64,000 bases of DNA from positions 7,956,001 to 8,020,000 of the forward strand of contig NC_056416.1 in NCBI RefSeq assembly GCF_905147365.1, in the 5' to 3' direction. The translations under genes and the position numbers were made by a program. Within the stretch, counting starts at the first letter, position 1, and each line of letters begins with the position of its first letter. The DNA comes from Aricia agestis. Its lineage: Eukaryota; Arthropoda; Insecta; Lepidoptera; Lycaenidae. The notes beneath the pieces were generated by a model, which was given only the letters and a program-made list of their open reading frames with translations, did not search any database and was not told the DNA's origin. This document shows, piece after piece, positions 11,773-24,271 of the stretch.

Positions 11773-12173
11773 ATTATATAATAATGACTTTATTTCTCAC
11801 TTGAGAGCATTCGAAAAAGGTTTTAAATAATGTGCGTATTTGAATTTAATTCGTTCTTTTACTACTGGCTGCGCTATACACTTGGCAACTTGGTTTGGCG
11901 CCAATTCTAAAACTTTCTATTGTAGTCAATTGACTGTGAGCCGATAAACCGAAATGAATTAATTGTAAGCTGATAAACTAATGGAGTAACAAATTGTAAC
12001 CTTTGTTTATTAACGTGTTTCAGCGGTCACGTTAACGCGTCATTATTTTCATTAACGAGTATTTTAGACGTTTTTTATAGTTTTATTTTTTCTTTTACAG
12101 TTTAAGAAATAGGTGTTTTTTTTTACAGTTTTAGATGTAGATGTTTACTACGTATTGCTTGCAACTTTGTTAA

Positions 12174-12606
12174 GAGGGCTACTAACGCAAAAAATCAAAC
12201 ATCGTCCTTCTCTCTTCACACTCACACCCGTCTTTCATGTGCCAGGTGAAAAAGAACGACGCGGATTCATCGCCAAATTAGTTTTTTCTCAATAACTCGA
12301 TAAATATTATTCAACATTTTTAAAATCCGCCAGGTCAGTGTCTCAATGATAGAATTTTATACAATGTGTTAAAATATTAACTTAGTTTAATACACGGTTA
12401 TAGCAATATATAAAAAATTCGTGAAAATTAGATGCAGCTTTGTGATTTTTTTCTATAAAGAAAATTTTATGATATCGTGTTTTCGCTAGACCTAGAACCT
12501 CGGAAACATAATGTAGTATCTATGTTTAGAAAATAAAACAATTCGGGGCTTATTTTCAAGTATAACAATGAATTATAAAATCGACAATTTAGGGTTAGTC
12601 GCCCCC
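12174..12606 (+). mobile_element. TTAA-flanked MITE (copy 1)
   Basis: TTAA at 12170-12173 and 12607-12610 flanks inverted termini GAGGGCTACTAACGC and GGGTTAGTCGCCCCC. A second copy in the opposite orientation (62090-62512) is also TTAA-flanked and similar over its length (shared patches: gaacgacgcggattcatcgc, tgtgttaaaatattaactta). TTAA targets are typical of piggyBac-class transposases. No ORF for one is present. Confidence 0.82.
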
Positions 12607-12726
12607 TTAAGTTGAATATGTTTATCGTGGTCCAACCGTACATTTGTCAGACATACTCTCGTGTCCTTTCCCGAAACTGGAAACAAGAAACAAACACATC
12701 TCCGTGTTAAATTCATCATAAATATA

Positions 12727-12985
12727 CAGGGTGTAACAAAAATAAGTGATAATACTTTAGGGTGTGTACGTGTTCCTTGTAAAGAGTTCACTGTAAAAGT
12801 AGCAGCTCTGAAAGACGACAAAAATTTTTCACTTTTGTATGGGCAAGGGCCCGAGCGTCACGAGTTTCCCCATGCAAAAGTAAAAAAAAAATTTGGTCTT
12901 TCAGCGCTGCTACTTTCACAGTGAACTCTCTACAAGGAACACGTACACACCCTAAAGTATTATCACTCATTTTTGTTACACTCTG
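12727..12985. mobile_element. TA-flanked MITE with ~100-bp inverted arms (CAGGGTGTAAC family)
   Basis: Ends CAGGGTGTAACAAAAATAAG and its complement GTTACACTCTG, flanked by TA, as in Tc1/mariner-class insertions. The arms extend through ctttagggtgtgtacgtgtt and agttcactgtaaaagtagca around a short loop. Arm frames give spurious peptides such as VRVPCKEFTVKVAALK on both strands. Further copies form a dimer at 42331-42759. Confidence 0.85.
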
Positions 12986-13069
12986 TATATTCAGTGCTTT
13001 AAATGTAAGGACGAACATTTTCAAATTTTTAATGTCATTATAATATGGAGTTCAACACCAGTTTCGACG

Positions 13070-13348
13070 ACCTCTGTGGCTCAGTGGTGAGCGCGTCGGT
13101 AGCTCAAGCCGGGGGTCGCGGGTTCGAATCCCGCCGACGGAACAAAAAAGTTTTCAATGTTCCCGGGTCTGGATGTGTATTAAATATGTGTATGGTATAA
13201 TAAAAATCTTAAATATATGTATAGTATAAAAGTATTAAATATATTTCCGTTGTCTGGTACCTGTAACACAAGTCCTTTAGGTACTTAGCACGGGGCCAGA
13301 CTGGCGTGGTGTGAATCGTCCATAGATATTATTATATTATTATTATAT
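13070..13348 (+). mobile_element. tRNA-derived SINE
   Basis: Head gacctctgtggctcagtggt matches a pol III A box, and ggttcgaatcc (13122-13132) a B box at tRNA spacing. The head cannot fold into a complete functional tRNA, and the body continues with gtctggtacctgtaacacaa, then gtgtgaatcgtcca and an ATT-rich tail. Flanks AGTTTCGACG (13060-13069) and AGTTTTGGCG (13349-13358) match at 8 of 10, a likely aged target duplication. Confidence 0.8.
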
Positions 13349-13569
13349 AGTTTTGGCGGCAACATGTCTTCATAAGTATTAAGCTACTTTTCAATAAGTC
13401 CTTATAATGAATTCTTTGAGTGAATCATACTTTAACCACATTTATAACATCCTTATAAGTTTTACCACAGGATAGAACCCGCAACATTCGAGTACCGTCA
13501 ACATCTGATTCATATTTTGAAATCCTGCTAATTGCTATGGAATCAAATTTTCACATATTTATACCACCT

Positions 13570-13722
13570 CTAGATGACGCGGGCAACTCTGTTGCGCCAA
13601 AATTCGTTTATTGCCCGGCAACCGTACATTTTCCTGGGTCTCAAAGTATACCCATAAAAATTTCAGCAAAATGTGAAGAGGTAACAGACAGACAGACACG
13701 CTTTCGTATTTATTAGTATGGA
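13570..13722 (-). mobile_element. Short Helitron-like copy
   Basis: Read on the minus strand it starts A|TCCATACTAATAAATACG, carries the GTCTGTCTGTCTGTTACC tract, and ends GCGTCATCTAG. Internally deleted relative to 6846-7436. Similar to the 53444-53657 copy. Confidence 0.78.
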
Positions 13723-14930
13723 TATATATGATACAGTAGGGTGCGGGTGGCTCAGGGAGGGACCTACTTGGAGTTCGTCGACCGCGGTATATTTAGCCCG
13801 GCTCTCCCGTCGTTCATATATTTTTCAATTCTTCGTTATCGCGATGCACACACATAATTGAAGACGTAAGTGGGTGAAGTGGGAAATTAATAATTTGAAA
13901 ATTGACGTTTTTTCCATAAATGGAAGCTTTAGGCCAGGGAAATTATTTGAAATCTTTTTATAGATTCTAGTTATAGCTAAATGATTAAGTTAGTTAGAAG
14001 GTTTGTTCAAATTATGAAGGAAAAAATGAGTAAAGTAAAAAAAATGAGAAAAAATTAGTGATTGCTCGTATGTTATAAAATGTTAGTTACCTACTTTATT
14101 CACTCATACCTTCTATTGCATTTCACAATAATCTCCCAAACAATGATCTCGGATTCGAAAATTGGCGGTAACTAGGCCAAGAATTCTCGACACCATTTCC
14201 AAATTGACGGTTGTGTGTTACATCTTAAATTAGTCGGCACTCTTCGACGACTTCAGTTTGCTTACCCACATTGTACGCCGCGGCAACCGCTACTAAGAAA
14301 TATTTACCTGAAACAAAAGATAGAATTACATTAATTAAATGCAATTACCATAGTATATTATGTTCACGGACTATACGCTACGGCTTGCTGAAATAATATT
14401 GTAGTAAGTCTAATCTACCTTGTTCTTGTACGGTATTTTTTAAGACTACGATGAAATAAAAATTATTCTTTGTTTCATATTTCAATCATAAATAATTGGC
14501 TATCCCTCTGATACCCATCTAATTTAAATAACAGGTTATAAAAATATTGCTAAGATAATGTTTAAAAGTCTTAAATTAGTTTTTGAAAAGTTACATTTCT
14601 TAAGATCTTATTTGATCGTCTACCTTATAAAGATTTATCATTTTATCTACATAATATAAATACTCAGGCTGGAGGCATTGAAAAAATAATATACAATATC
14701 AATATTCTAGTCTTAAACACTGTGCTAGCGCTGTACTGACGAAGTCAGCGTATTTGCCTAATTGATCAAATATATGTAGTTCAGGCCGACGCTCTAACGC
14801 ACAATGAATCATATTGCCATCGGTGCAGAGCTTAAAATTGTGTAATGCGAAGTGGCACTGGTGTCGTTACGTTGTCATCGTCCTAATTTTGCAGTGTCCT
14901 CGTTTTTGAGGTCAGCCTGTATCGGAGCAA
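13723..14930. other. AT-rich stretch, no gene seen
   Basis: No transposon ends or coding signal recognised. Confidence 0.35.
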
Positions 14931-14935
14931 CGAAC

Positions 14936-14992
14936 TCGTGCCCTTATCGCGGGGCGGGAGGGGAGGGGCGGAGGATATGGCGCGCGGTTAAA
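14936..14992 (+). other. GC-rich island with G-quadruplex motif
   Basis: 14951-14968 is GGGG-C-GGG-A-GGGG-A-GGGG, a strict four-tract motif with 1-nt loops, which should be very stable. Followed at 15033-15041 by AGATGGCGC. Confidence 0.65.
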
Positions 14993-15554
14993 AGTTTCTT
15001 ACCATGAGCGCTTAGTATGACTATTCTACGATAGATGGCGCTTTCGCAATTTTCAACTTTATTCAATTATTTTGTTTTATTTCTGTCACAATGTTTGTTC
15101 AACAGTCCCAGTAATAGTACAATAAAATTCTAAAATGGTCTTTGCTAAGTTTTTTAAGAATGTTACATTTTTAAGAATAAGAATAAGAAACGTTTATTTT
15201 ACACATCACACAACACAATATTTAACGGACGAAAGAACAAGGAGTTAGTTGTTATCTAAATTTAAATTTTTAAAAACGTAGGTATCTAAAGTTTATTGTG
15301 CGAGTTTAATGTCCAATTTTGAATCAAATACTAGTTACATGTCACATTATAGCTAACCTCTACATTAAATTACTTTTTATAAATTACATTTTTCAAAATA
15401 AAATTTTAAACTTAAATGAATTATGTACCTAAAAATTATAAAACAATCCATAAATATCCCTACTTTCTCTACAAATCAGCTTTCAATTAAGCACTTGACA
15501 CAATACGATTGACAAGTGACATAAGCCACCCTCAACAATAGGTTTATCAGTTGG

Positions 15555-15700
15555 CGAGCAGTGAGCGGGCGGACGAGCGGGCTGGCGAGCGGGCGGGCGA
15601 GCGCGCACACGTACGCGGCGCGCGGGTGAACGAACCTCAACCGGGGCAGCCTTGCTCTGTCCTCCGCGCCCTATTTCTGTCGCCTCGCTCTCCCCTCCGC
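15555..15700. other. GC-rich island (GAGCGGGC tandem-like)
   Basis: Degenerate gagcgggcggacgagcgggc repeat units then cgcgcacacgtacgcggcgcgcg. No ORF of note. About 850 bp of AT-rich DNA follows with nothing recognised. Confidence 0.5.
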
Positions 15701-16403
15701 CCTCCCAACCCTCTTTAAATTACCTCCAGAAAATGCACTCACCTTTTGTGCTTACGAAAATTTAAAACAAAAAATGAAAAGCCAGCCAATTTGTTTTTGT
15801 TTGTATAAGAAAAATAAACAAGAAAAGGGATTTTTCCTCCCAATAATTTGTTTAGGTATTTCTCTGAAACAATCATTGTTACTGAGGCTTGTTAATCACG
15901 ATGCTTTTGTTTTCGTCTAAGCGTAACGTAATAGTTAAATGTTACTAACCGATAAAGTTGTTTGGACAAAACAACCTTTACGAAATAAACAAAGTTTTAA
16001 CATAAAAACAACTCGATTTGACAATTGACTTAAGTATCAAGAAAACTATTAATAAGGATTATTTTTCGTAGTTGGTTGTATAAAATGATAATATGAGAGT
16101 TAGCCGAATCCGCAGTTAATCATTTAATGATAAATGTTAACGTGCTAATTATGATTAAATGTGAATAATGATAGATACGAATAATGATAGAGATGAGATG
16201 AGGCGATGGCCATGTGGTATAGAGGCTGGACATTATCTCGAAACGGAAGGTCGGCAAATAACAGCCAGTCAATAACTTCAAGGCATTGCATTGGCGTTTA
16301 AAAGCAAACTGTTATTTAAAAATCAATAAGTTTTTCAGACATTACTCTACCTGTATGCGATTGATATTGAAAGTAAAGTTTGATAATTAATTCCCCTCTC
16401 ATT

Positions 16404-16615
16404 CATGGGCGTACCCAAAAAAAAAAAAGTAGGGACAGGGGAGGGTTACCTACTCTGCGCAAAATTAAGTGTTGGAAACAAAATATATTTTCAGTCAGAT
16501 TAATAAAAGTTAATTTTAATGATTTTTTGTTTCAATATATTACACCGATCATCTTCTCGAAACAGGTATGCTGTCGTCGTCGTCGTCCCTAGCTAAAATC
16601 CTGGGTACGCCCATG
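16404..16615. mobile_element. TIR element (CATGGGCGTACCCA)
   Basis: Perfect 14-bp inverted ends CATGGGCGTACCCA / TGGGTACGCCCATG enclose about 180 bp with a CGT trinucleotide run. No transposase. Target duplication not clear. Confidence 0.7.
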
Positions 16616-17499
16616 CTCACCATGCATGCCATGATTTTGATTTTTATTTTGACTTAACAGAAAATCACTACAAATATTATGTACAGCTTTTCTTTTCGTT
16701 CCGTTACGTGTTGTACAAGCTTATTTTACTAATTACTAATTATAATATTACTAAATAAATGTGAAATCAAATTTTAAGATCAAATTATTACATTTCTTTG
16801 ATTCACGTGTAGTGTGCGCTTCTTTTAAAAAGGACACACTTATTCAAAACTATTGACCTGAAAAGTGTGACTTAACGAAAGCTATTACAAATTCGTCGTA
16901 ATAGTTAAAATATGTAAATACAGACGAACCTATTGTTACTATTCACCGTTCAGGGCTAAAAGTTAAAATTTTAAAATTCATTATTATGGGCTCGCTTCAC
17001 AAACAACATGAAGCGCTTAATTTTAATGAAAATAATATGTTAATATGATGTTTTCGACCTCTTTTCACTGAAGTGGGATATCGGGAGGAAACTTGTTGAC
17101 TGTTTGTAGAGGGTGAACTTCGGTTATTACTTTCTTTGTCAAAGTTTTATGTCTTAACAAAAATTTTCCTTAAAAAGGCTCTTTCATTTTATTTCTCATA
17201 AAATATTAATTAAAAATATGAATGTAGACTTCATGCTAGAAGTTTAAAGATTTATTATGATGAGAATACTGGCAGCGATCGTATATCAAACGTGCGTAGA
17301 CCATAAATTGACGGCGCATAGCTAAACATTGACTTTTATTAGTTTCATTGATTTGCAAAGGTTCGCGAGTTCCCGCGCCCTCATGAATTATTGCGAGCCG
17401 GAGCAGAGCCTAAATACTTTCTAACGTATGCTAATATACTCGTAACTGCCTATATTATTACTATTGAATAATACGTTTGATTGTAATCGAGTGTCGTCA

Positions 17500-17740
17500 A
17501 TGCACGACACGTCTGCGTATGTAACGCGACGTACACGTAGCCGCCTGTGTGTGTGTGTGTGAGCGATGCTATAACGACCGCGGAGTGACGCTCCGCGCCC
17601 GCGCCTGTTGCGTCAACTTTTACTCGCACTTTCTCATGCGCTTGCGCAACCATCTCCGGCGCAATACTGGTTCGCCGCTCGCTGCGGTGACAGCATTTCC
17701 CCGACAGCTCCGGTACGGAGCCCCCGGTGATGTCACGGAC
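17500..17740. other. GC-rich island with GT microsatellite
   Basis: A (GT)8 run at 17546-17561 followed by CpG-rich sequence (gacgctccgcgcccgcgcct). Frames of 64-110 codons on both strands overlap each other and have no domain; treated as compositional. Confidence 0.4.
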
Positions 17741-17964
17741 TAGTCTTCGAAGCTTTATTATACTGTCGCATATAATGACCACAATACTACTAGGTCTCCT
17801 ACTATATAGTATGATGTGATGCTTAGACTTACGTAAGCTCTAAAAAGTTTTTAATGGCGGAATACGTTTCGAGCGAAACGTTTCTATCGTAAAAAGATGA
17901 TTACGGCTTTTATTATCGTAGTACGAGATAATTTGTGAGTAATAGTAGCATTTCAATGAAAGCT

Positions 17965-18110
17965 AGTGGCTGTAACGGGACGGGCGAGGGGCGGCGCGGG
18001 GCGCGGCGGGGGGCGGGGGCTGCGCAGGTGCGGGGCGCCGAGGTACGTGCCCCAGTTCCGCGCGGGTGCATGAACTCTAATGAGGTAAGGCCACCGACCG
18101 CCGCCGCCTT
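17965..18110 (+). other. GC-rich island with G-quadruplex motif
   Basis: G-tracts at 17977-18001 (GGG-AC-GGG-CGA-GGGG-CGGCGC-GGGG) meet the four-tract rule, and more G-runs follow to 18020. A GAG|GTAAGG donor-like site lies at 18084. No coding evidence. Confidence 0.6.
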
Positions 18111-18778
18111 CACTCGAAACTAAACCTTATCACGATAGAACATACTTTGAAATCGCCTGCAGCGCCGCTGACCAGTATATCGTCACCGAATAGCTATTGA
18201 TATCTCAGGAGTTGGGCGTGTAAGGCTGAATCCGCTGCGACCTTCACAATTTCTGACATCGTGAAACACGACTTTATCGTTGCCTCACTATATTAGCCCA
18301 ATTAAAATCAATTGTTTTTGTAATAAAGTCCTCCAGATATGCAAGCACATTAAGAGGCTGATAATGATCATTCCAGTGTGTACAATGTACATCATACAAA
18401 ATAGGTGAAATAATGACGAGAAAAGAAATAAAAGTAAACAGTATCAATAACAATCAAAACATTCCATTAAACACGTACGCAAAAATTTGCTATTGTGTTA
18501 CGAGAATTTACATTAACAAAAGTGGAGCTTAATTCGAAATCAAATATTTAAATTAATTCGTTATTTATTGAGTGCGATTTAAAATTATATAACGCTTGAA
18601 ATTCATTCAAGAATGTTTATTTATAACGAACCCTGACCCAAATCATTAAATACGCAAAAACAAAAGTAACATGTTCTAAATAATTAAAAAGATTAGGGAT
18701 AAAATGTAGGAGCTTGTTAATTGCACGTGACGGTATTTATTACTTTAAAAACATTTTCATTTAAATAATATGTTTTTA

Positions 18779-18908
18779 ATGTTATCTACTAAAAAACTTT
18801 AATGAAATAGACAAAACATTTTGCGTTTATTGGTAAAAAATAAATCTGTTTTGTAATGTTACTAAAAAAACTTTAATGTAATAGACAAATATGTTAGTAA
18901 ATTGGTAA
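18779..18908 (+). repeat. Imperfect tandem duplication, ~75-bp period
   Basis: atgttatctactaaaaaact and following (18779) recurs as atgttactaaaaaaacttta (18857). Both continue taatg-aatagacaaa and end in attggtaa. Confidence 0.65.
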
Positions 18909-19153
18909 GGCAGACAAATTACTACACCAGCTGAAAAACGTATTTACGTAAAATCTTTTCACCATATTTCTGGCCGCTTGTAAAGCAAGCTCTATTAACG
19001 AAGCTAAATTTTACTTGCAATGAAACAAAAGAAGCTGCACTGTAAGCGAAACAACAAGACCGAGGTAGCTAAAGAACCAAAATAATATATTCAGTTTCTA
19101 AATTAGAAATTCGTATATTTACCTACTTATATATATACATATTTAATATTTCT

Positions 19154-19352
19154 GCGGGGCTAAAATGGTCACATTTAGCAATTCCTTTCAATCAATTCAG
19201 CAAATGAATTGTCAAAACTGTCAAACTGACAAATGTCAAATTACTACGAATTACTAGACATAAATTGCAAGCAGAATTGCATATTGCGATTTAAAAAAAA
19301 ATCATATCATGATTCATATTATGATTCTCCAAAGAGACCATTTTAACCCCGC
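19154..19352. mobile_element. MITE with GCGGGGYTAAAATGGTC termini
   Basis: Inverted termini GCGGGGCTAAAATGGTC (19154-19170) and GACCATTTTAACCCCGC (19336-19352) differ at one base. About 199 bp, no ORF. Target duplication not evident. Confidence 0.75.
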
Positions 19353-20055
19353 TGTTCTTTTCCAGAGAATAGAGCAGATGAAAATGTTTTTAAAGTAATA
19401 AAGACCAGTCTATTAGAAGCGATAAATATGTTGGTACAATCTTAAGAAATCGACGATGATAGATTGGCGTAATTTGAATTCGACCAGGAGGTGATTACTC
19501 GACTGTCAATATAAGATTCAATACAACTAAAAATATACGAATCTAAAAGAAACATCATAATAAGATATTAAACTATATTATGAAATCTAGCAAAGACGTT
19601 TTACGTATTTACGTGGTAAATACATAAAGTAAGTAAATATTCTTATAAGTTATAAATAACGTGCTCTGTGTCGTATTTGTCAATAAAATCAAAATGGCTG
19701 CCAATCTTAAACTGTAACGTCTTTAAATAGACGAGATGAGCATTGAGCACGTCCACCGTATGAAAGTGAAGCTGTCCCGACTCCGGCCCATTCAGATGAA
19801 ATAAGACAGAAGACAAGTGCGTCGTTATATCATTTAGCCGGCTAGACTTCATATGAGGAAACCTGAAGAGTTACTCCATATCCAGGATCATCCTTCTGGC
19901 CAAATTCTTGAACGCTCCTTTACTCTACTTAAGGATTTAGCTGGTTAGCATTTTGAAATTCTAAAAGCATACCGTAGATGACTCGATTTATATATCAGAA
20001 CTTTACACAATTATATTAAAATTTTATGAAGAGACTTGCAGTCGTATCAAAACCG

Positions 20056-20089
20056 AAAAATCTCTAATCAGCTATGATTAGAGATTTTT
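20056..20089. repeat. Perfect 15-bp hairpin
   Basis: AAAAATCTCTAATCA, loop gcta, TGATTAGAGATTTTT. Perfect arms. It resembles a terminator-like hairpin, but such elements have no meaning here; more likely a residual palindromic repeat. Confidence 0.7.
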
Positions 20090-20963
20090 TTGGTAAAAGG
20101 CTACTTTCAGATTTCATTCAGGTATTTGCTGTAGGTTGAGCTAGTACTGCATATGACTTTAGACCAAATTCAAGGAAATGTAGATATGTTGTAAAACAAT
20201 AATTCTAAAGATGGTTTTTAATCTGTTTACCAAAGTTCATAAATTGAAAGTAAGTACCTTTTTGATACAAATACATAACTTAGCTACAGATTTCAATACA
20301 TTTTAAGCTACTTTCGAGCGATTTTTCAAGCAAAAGTGCACACATAACGTATAAAATCGTTCGGCGAGTAATTCGCTGGCTCTCGTTACATGCACGCCCG
20401 AGCACCCGTAGCTAGTAAACAACCTATAACTAGAGCAACAGACTGCATCAAGAACACTCGATATTAGATTGTTAAATGAGCTATCTTATTATGTCTAAAA
20501 GACGCGCGGCAATATACGCATCATGAGCAGCAACAGTGTTTTAATAGGAAAATATAAAAGTTATTGATGGATTTGTAAATTATATTATACAGTAGGTAGT
20601 TATAGGCTAATAATTAATTTAATAAATACTATAAAATTGTAAAATACCTAGTTTTAAAGAAAACAGTATCTACTGTTTGCACTGAATGCTACTCTACCAT
20701 AAACTTGGCTTAGTAAAAATGGAAAAAATTATTATAAGAATTATAAATTATATTTTAATCTTAATTATATTATACTTTCAATTTGAATAGCGCTTTGAAT
20801 CCGTTTTATTTCTTCCTTTGTTGTTAAATAGTATTATCTTATTTTTTCGTTTCAGTAAAATTTAAACTTATTTACAAAAGTGAACTTTTAGACGTCGAGA
20901 AATTTCGTTCAAATCAAATTAGGCGAAACAAACAAGTTTATGCTTACTTATCGGTATCAAGAT

Positions 20964-20997
20964 ATGCAAATATTCGACCTATGCAAATATTCGACCT
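20964..20997 (+). repeat. Tandem 17-mer containing octamer motif
   Basis: ATGCAAATATTCGACCT occurs twice head-to-tail. Each copy begins with ATGCAAAT, the POU-domain octamer. Confidence 0.8.
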
Positions 20998-21129
20998 ATT
21001 CATATGCAGTTAGCAGAGTTAGTGCTAATTCATCGGGCCACAGTGCTGAGAATTGCAGAAGCACGTCACTGGAGGTTATAGGGTAGGGTTGGCGCGTTCA
21101 ACACTCATTTAACTGCTACATAAGCGTGA

Positions 21130-21220
21130 TTGTGTGTGCGAAATTCGCTTCGTGCCAGCCCTGCCCCTCCCCCCGCGTCCCCCCGCGCCGCCCCGCGCCG
21201 GAGCAACAAACTCCACAAGG
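21130..21220 (-). other. GC-rich island with G-quadruplex motif on the minus strand
   Basis: C-tracts at 21164-21194 (CCCC-T-CCCCCC-GCGT-CCCCCC-GCGCCG-CCCC) place four G-tracts on the gene-sense strand. No ORF with a domain. Confidence 0.6.
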
Positions 21221-21339
21221 TTGCATCGCGACTATCGTTAGCTACAGTTACGATATCGCTCGCCCTTCTCCGACAAACCGTTTTATTTTATTGCTATCGT
21301 ATTGATATTGTGCTCAAAGGTCATTTGGATTATTAAGCG

Positions 21340-23179
21340 GTTGTTGCTACAAATATTTTTTCAATTAAAAAGAAGAAGCAGATATTGGCTATCTATCTTC
21401 GCGTAGGAGCTCTGACGACTGAGGCTGACAGGACAATGGGTTCAACTCTAGCAAATTCTACTAGTCCTTATTCTTTGAAGCTCACATGTAGAGTATCCTA
21501 TCTTATTTCTTTAAAACTTTAGTGAGAATCTTTTTTTCATTTTCAAAATAAAATCAATGTCTCTATAAAATGTTCATTATAAAATCAGATTAATATTTTT
21601 TTAGCAAGAATATATCATAACTCATCATAACGGACATAGTCAGTCTATTCTGACAAAAAAATCTAGACTAATAATATTCAGATCCCTGAAAATAATTTTC
21701 ATTTTTATCTTTAACTCCATTTTACTACATTGAAGTTTGCAAACTCAAAGTACATCGTACTTCGCGATCAGTAGCGCCATCTATCAACGAATAGCAGAAC
21801 TATGCCATTTTACTTTATTGTTATAAATATTTATTTCATTCAAATTCATAAATGTCTTACAATTTTTTCTTTTAATATTATGTTTACAAGAAGATAATGA
21901 AATTTGAAAAAATTGATAATTTACTCAAATTAATGTTGTTTTAAGGCGCGCGCAAACATAAAACATACGATGTTTATTTAAATAAACAAATAAACAACTG
22001 GATCATTTCGTTTTCTTAAATAATTTTAAGACAAAGATAATATCATGTAATTTAGTATAAAAATAAAATATTTGCTTTTATTTACTGAAATATTTTAAGT
22101 TATTGTTGTTAATGGTAAATCGGGTTACGAGTTCATAATGTATTGGCACTAATAAACAATCGGCAGCTTGCGCAAGGCTGCGGGGGAAAAACGTAAACAA
22201 GTGCATATTTCTGTTGCGGTCTGCGGAGGACCGCGGCCGACGAACTCGCGTGGCCTCGTGCGTCACACTTCTTAAAACTGAGCTAATCTCATACGATTAG
22301 AATTCCTTAGAATTGCCAATAAACTAGTCCTTTGTTGTTTGTGTAGGATTATTGTACTGTGAATCCCAGTCTATGGGCTAGGATAGATATTTTACAATAA
22401 ATCAAAAGAATCAAAATAAATTTGCAGTCTGACATAATTGTAGTACTTACCTAATAGGATTTCAAATTAAATCATTTAAGTATAATGTAGTACAGCTGGA
22501 TTAAATTATATTTATCATAATATTATACTGACACGGCATAAAATACATATTATACCTACTTAATATTATGTCAAAACAGTAAAAACTAAATTTTTAGTTT
22601 TACGAAAAATCAATTTAAGTACCTAATATAGTAGCCGTGGAAAACAAATAAAAACTTATTACATTTTTCTAATATCAATACACTGATTCTGAATATTTAA
22701 AGAAAATATTTAACATAAAACTAATCCCAAAACTTGCTGTAATGAGGATTCAAAGAGAATATAAGACGTACTTATACTATGTGAGGATTAACTACACGGC
22801 GACATTAAAACATACGCTATAACTTATATCAAAGTTTTTGGACTTCGATGTGTCATGGTAATTGGTATTAATCTCCTACTGAATAAATCAATCCTTATTG
22901 TTTTTTTTTACAAAAAGGCTTTGGCTTGGCGTCAGTTCACAGTTGGCACTTGGCGTCAAAGCAACTTTCGTTAAATTTCAAAATACCTACAATATCAATT
23001 TAAATTTTTATTTACTTACATTTACATTATTTACACCGCATACCTAGCTCGATTGAAACGAAAGATTTCCTGAATGTCAAAGAAACTAACAAAGTATTGA
23101 AAACTGAAAAGATCGCCAATCACACAAAGTCGCAATTCCCGGCTAGAGCTTTTTTTAATAAGAAAACTATACCGCTACC
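21340..23179. other. AT-rich stretch with one small GC patch
   Basis: GC patch at about 22165-22265 (gcggtctgcggaggaccgcg, an imperfect palindrome). GCGCCATCT occurs at 21774-21782. Otherwise nothing recognised. Confidence 0.35.
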
Positions 23180-23212
23180 CTACGAATAATAAATAGTTTT
23201 TATTATTCGTAG
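23180..23212. mobile_element. 33-bp palindromic mini-element of the MITE A family
   Basis: CTACGAATAATAAATAGTTT and on to TTATTATTCGTAG. This is the two MITE A termini with nothing in between. Same length as the copy at 28461-28493. No target duplication detectable here. Confidence 0.7.
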
Positions 23213-23272
23213 GTGCAACATAATACTTTTGCCTACTTATTCAATAAATGATTCGTAATGCCTTTCAGTATT

Positions 23273-23990
23273 TTTAGGGTTCCGTAGCCAAATGGCAAAA
23301 ATCGTAACCCTTATTGATTTGTTATATTATTATCATCAGACAGGCGCGGTCGCAGCCTGAAATTACTATTATTACTACTACTAGTCACTACATTAATATA
23401 TAATTTTTTTTATTTGCGCCCGCGGACGATTCTGGGTTGACAGATTATATTTAAGTTACTCTATGGTTGACAGCTGTCTAAGGTCGGAGTGGTGGTTAGG
23501 GGATAGCTAGAAATTGGCAAGATTTTGAGATTTTTCAATTTGGCCTTAGAATTGTTGGGCGTCATGTTATGTAATTATTAAAAATTTTAGGGCTGACTAG
23601 ACTAGGGACAACTGAAGCAAAAAAAAACATCTAACCTATGTGTGTGGGCCGTGGGGTATCTATGGACAGCTGTCTTCTAAAATCAAATTGAGGTTTCTAA
23701 TATCATTTTTTTTCTAACCTGAATAGTTTGCGAGAGAGACTCTTCCATAGTGGTGAAATGTGCCCCCCTCCCCACCTCTAACTTCTAAAGTAAGGGCATG
23801 ATCAGTCTAAAAATTATGTGAGGAGGAGATCATAAGGAGATCTAGGAAGTAGTTTTTTTTATAAGTACGTCATAATTGGTACAACTGAAATATAAAAATA
23901 AATCAAAAACCTTTTAATTTCATAAAAATAAACCTTATTGCTGCTGCGGAACCCTTCATGGGCGAGTCCAACTCACACTTGGCTGATTTT
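23273..23990 (+). repeat. Dispersed 'gggttccgtac'-type repeat, variant copy
   Basis: Starts tttttagggttccgtagcca. Ends gctgcggaacccttcatggg, then cgagtccaactcacacttgg. The internal half is AT-rich and not alignable by eye with the 948-1412 copy. No ORF. Confidence 0.65.
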
Positions 23991-24271
23991 TCACTTTTCC
24001 TGTAGTTTTTGTAATTAAAAAAGCGCGACACCGGGGTTAAATGTCAAAATGATATCAATAACAGCTTAAAATTAAAACTGTTTATCAGCGCCATCTAGTG
24101 TGGAAAGCTAGTAGTAATATCTTGAAAAGACTTCGCAACGCCATCTTGCGAAAATTACGCGAACAAAGACACCCTATGAAAAGGTCGTAGCGAAACGAAG
24201 ACGAAGTCCACCCAACTTTTCATAGAGGGCGTTTTTTGCAATATGCAATAATTGAAAAATAAACTTAAAAA

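Noticed and set aside
12573..13024. Related peptides on both strands (VRVPCKEFTVKVAALK-like)
   Set aside because: The product of translating the complementary arms of a MITE; the same happens at 42474-42783.
13070..13142. tRNA gene on the plus strand
   Set aside because: The arms do not pair into a full cloverleaf and a SINE body and ATT tail follow.
20056..20089. Rho-independent terminator-like hairpin
   Set aside because: The genome is eukaryotic; the hairpin is more likely a repeat remnant.
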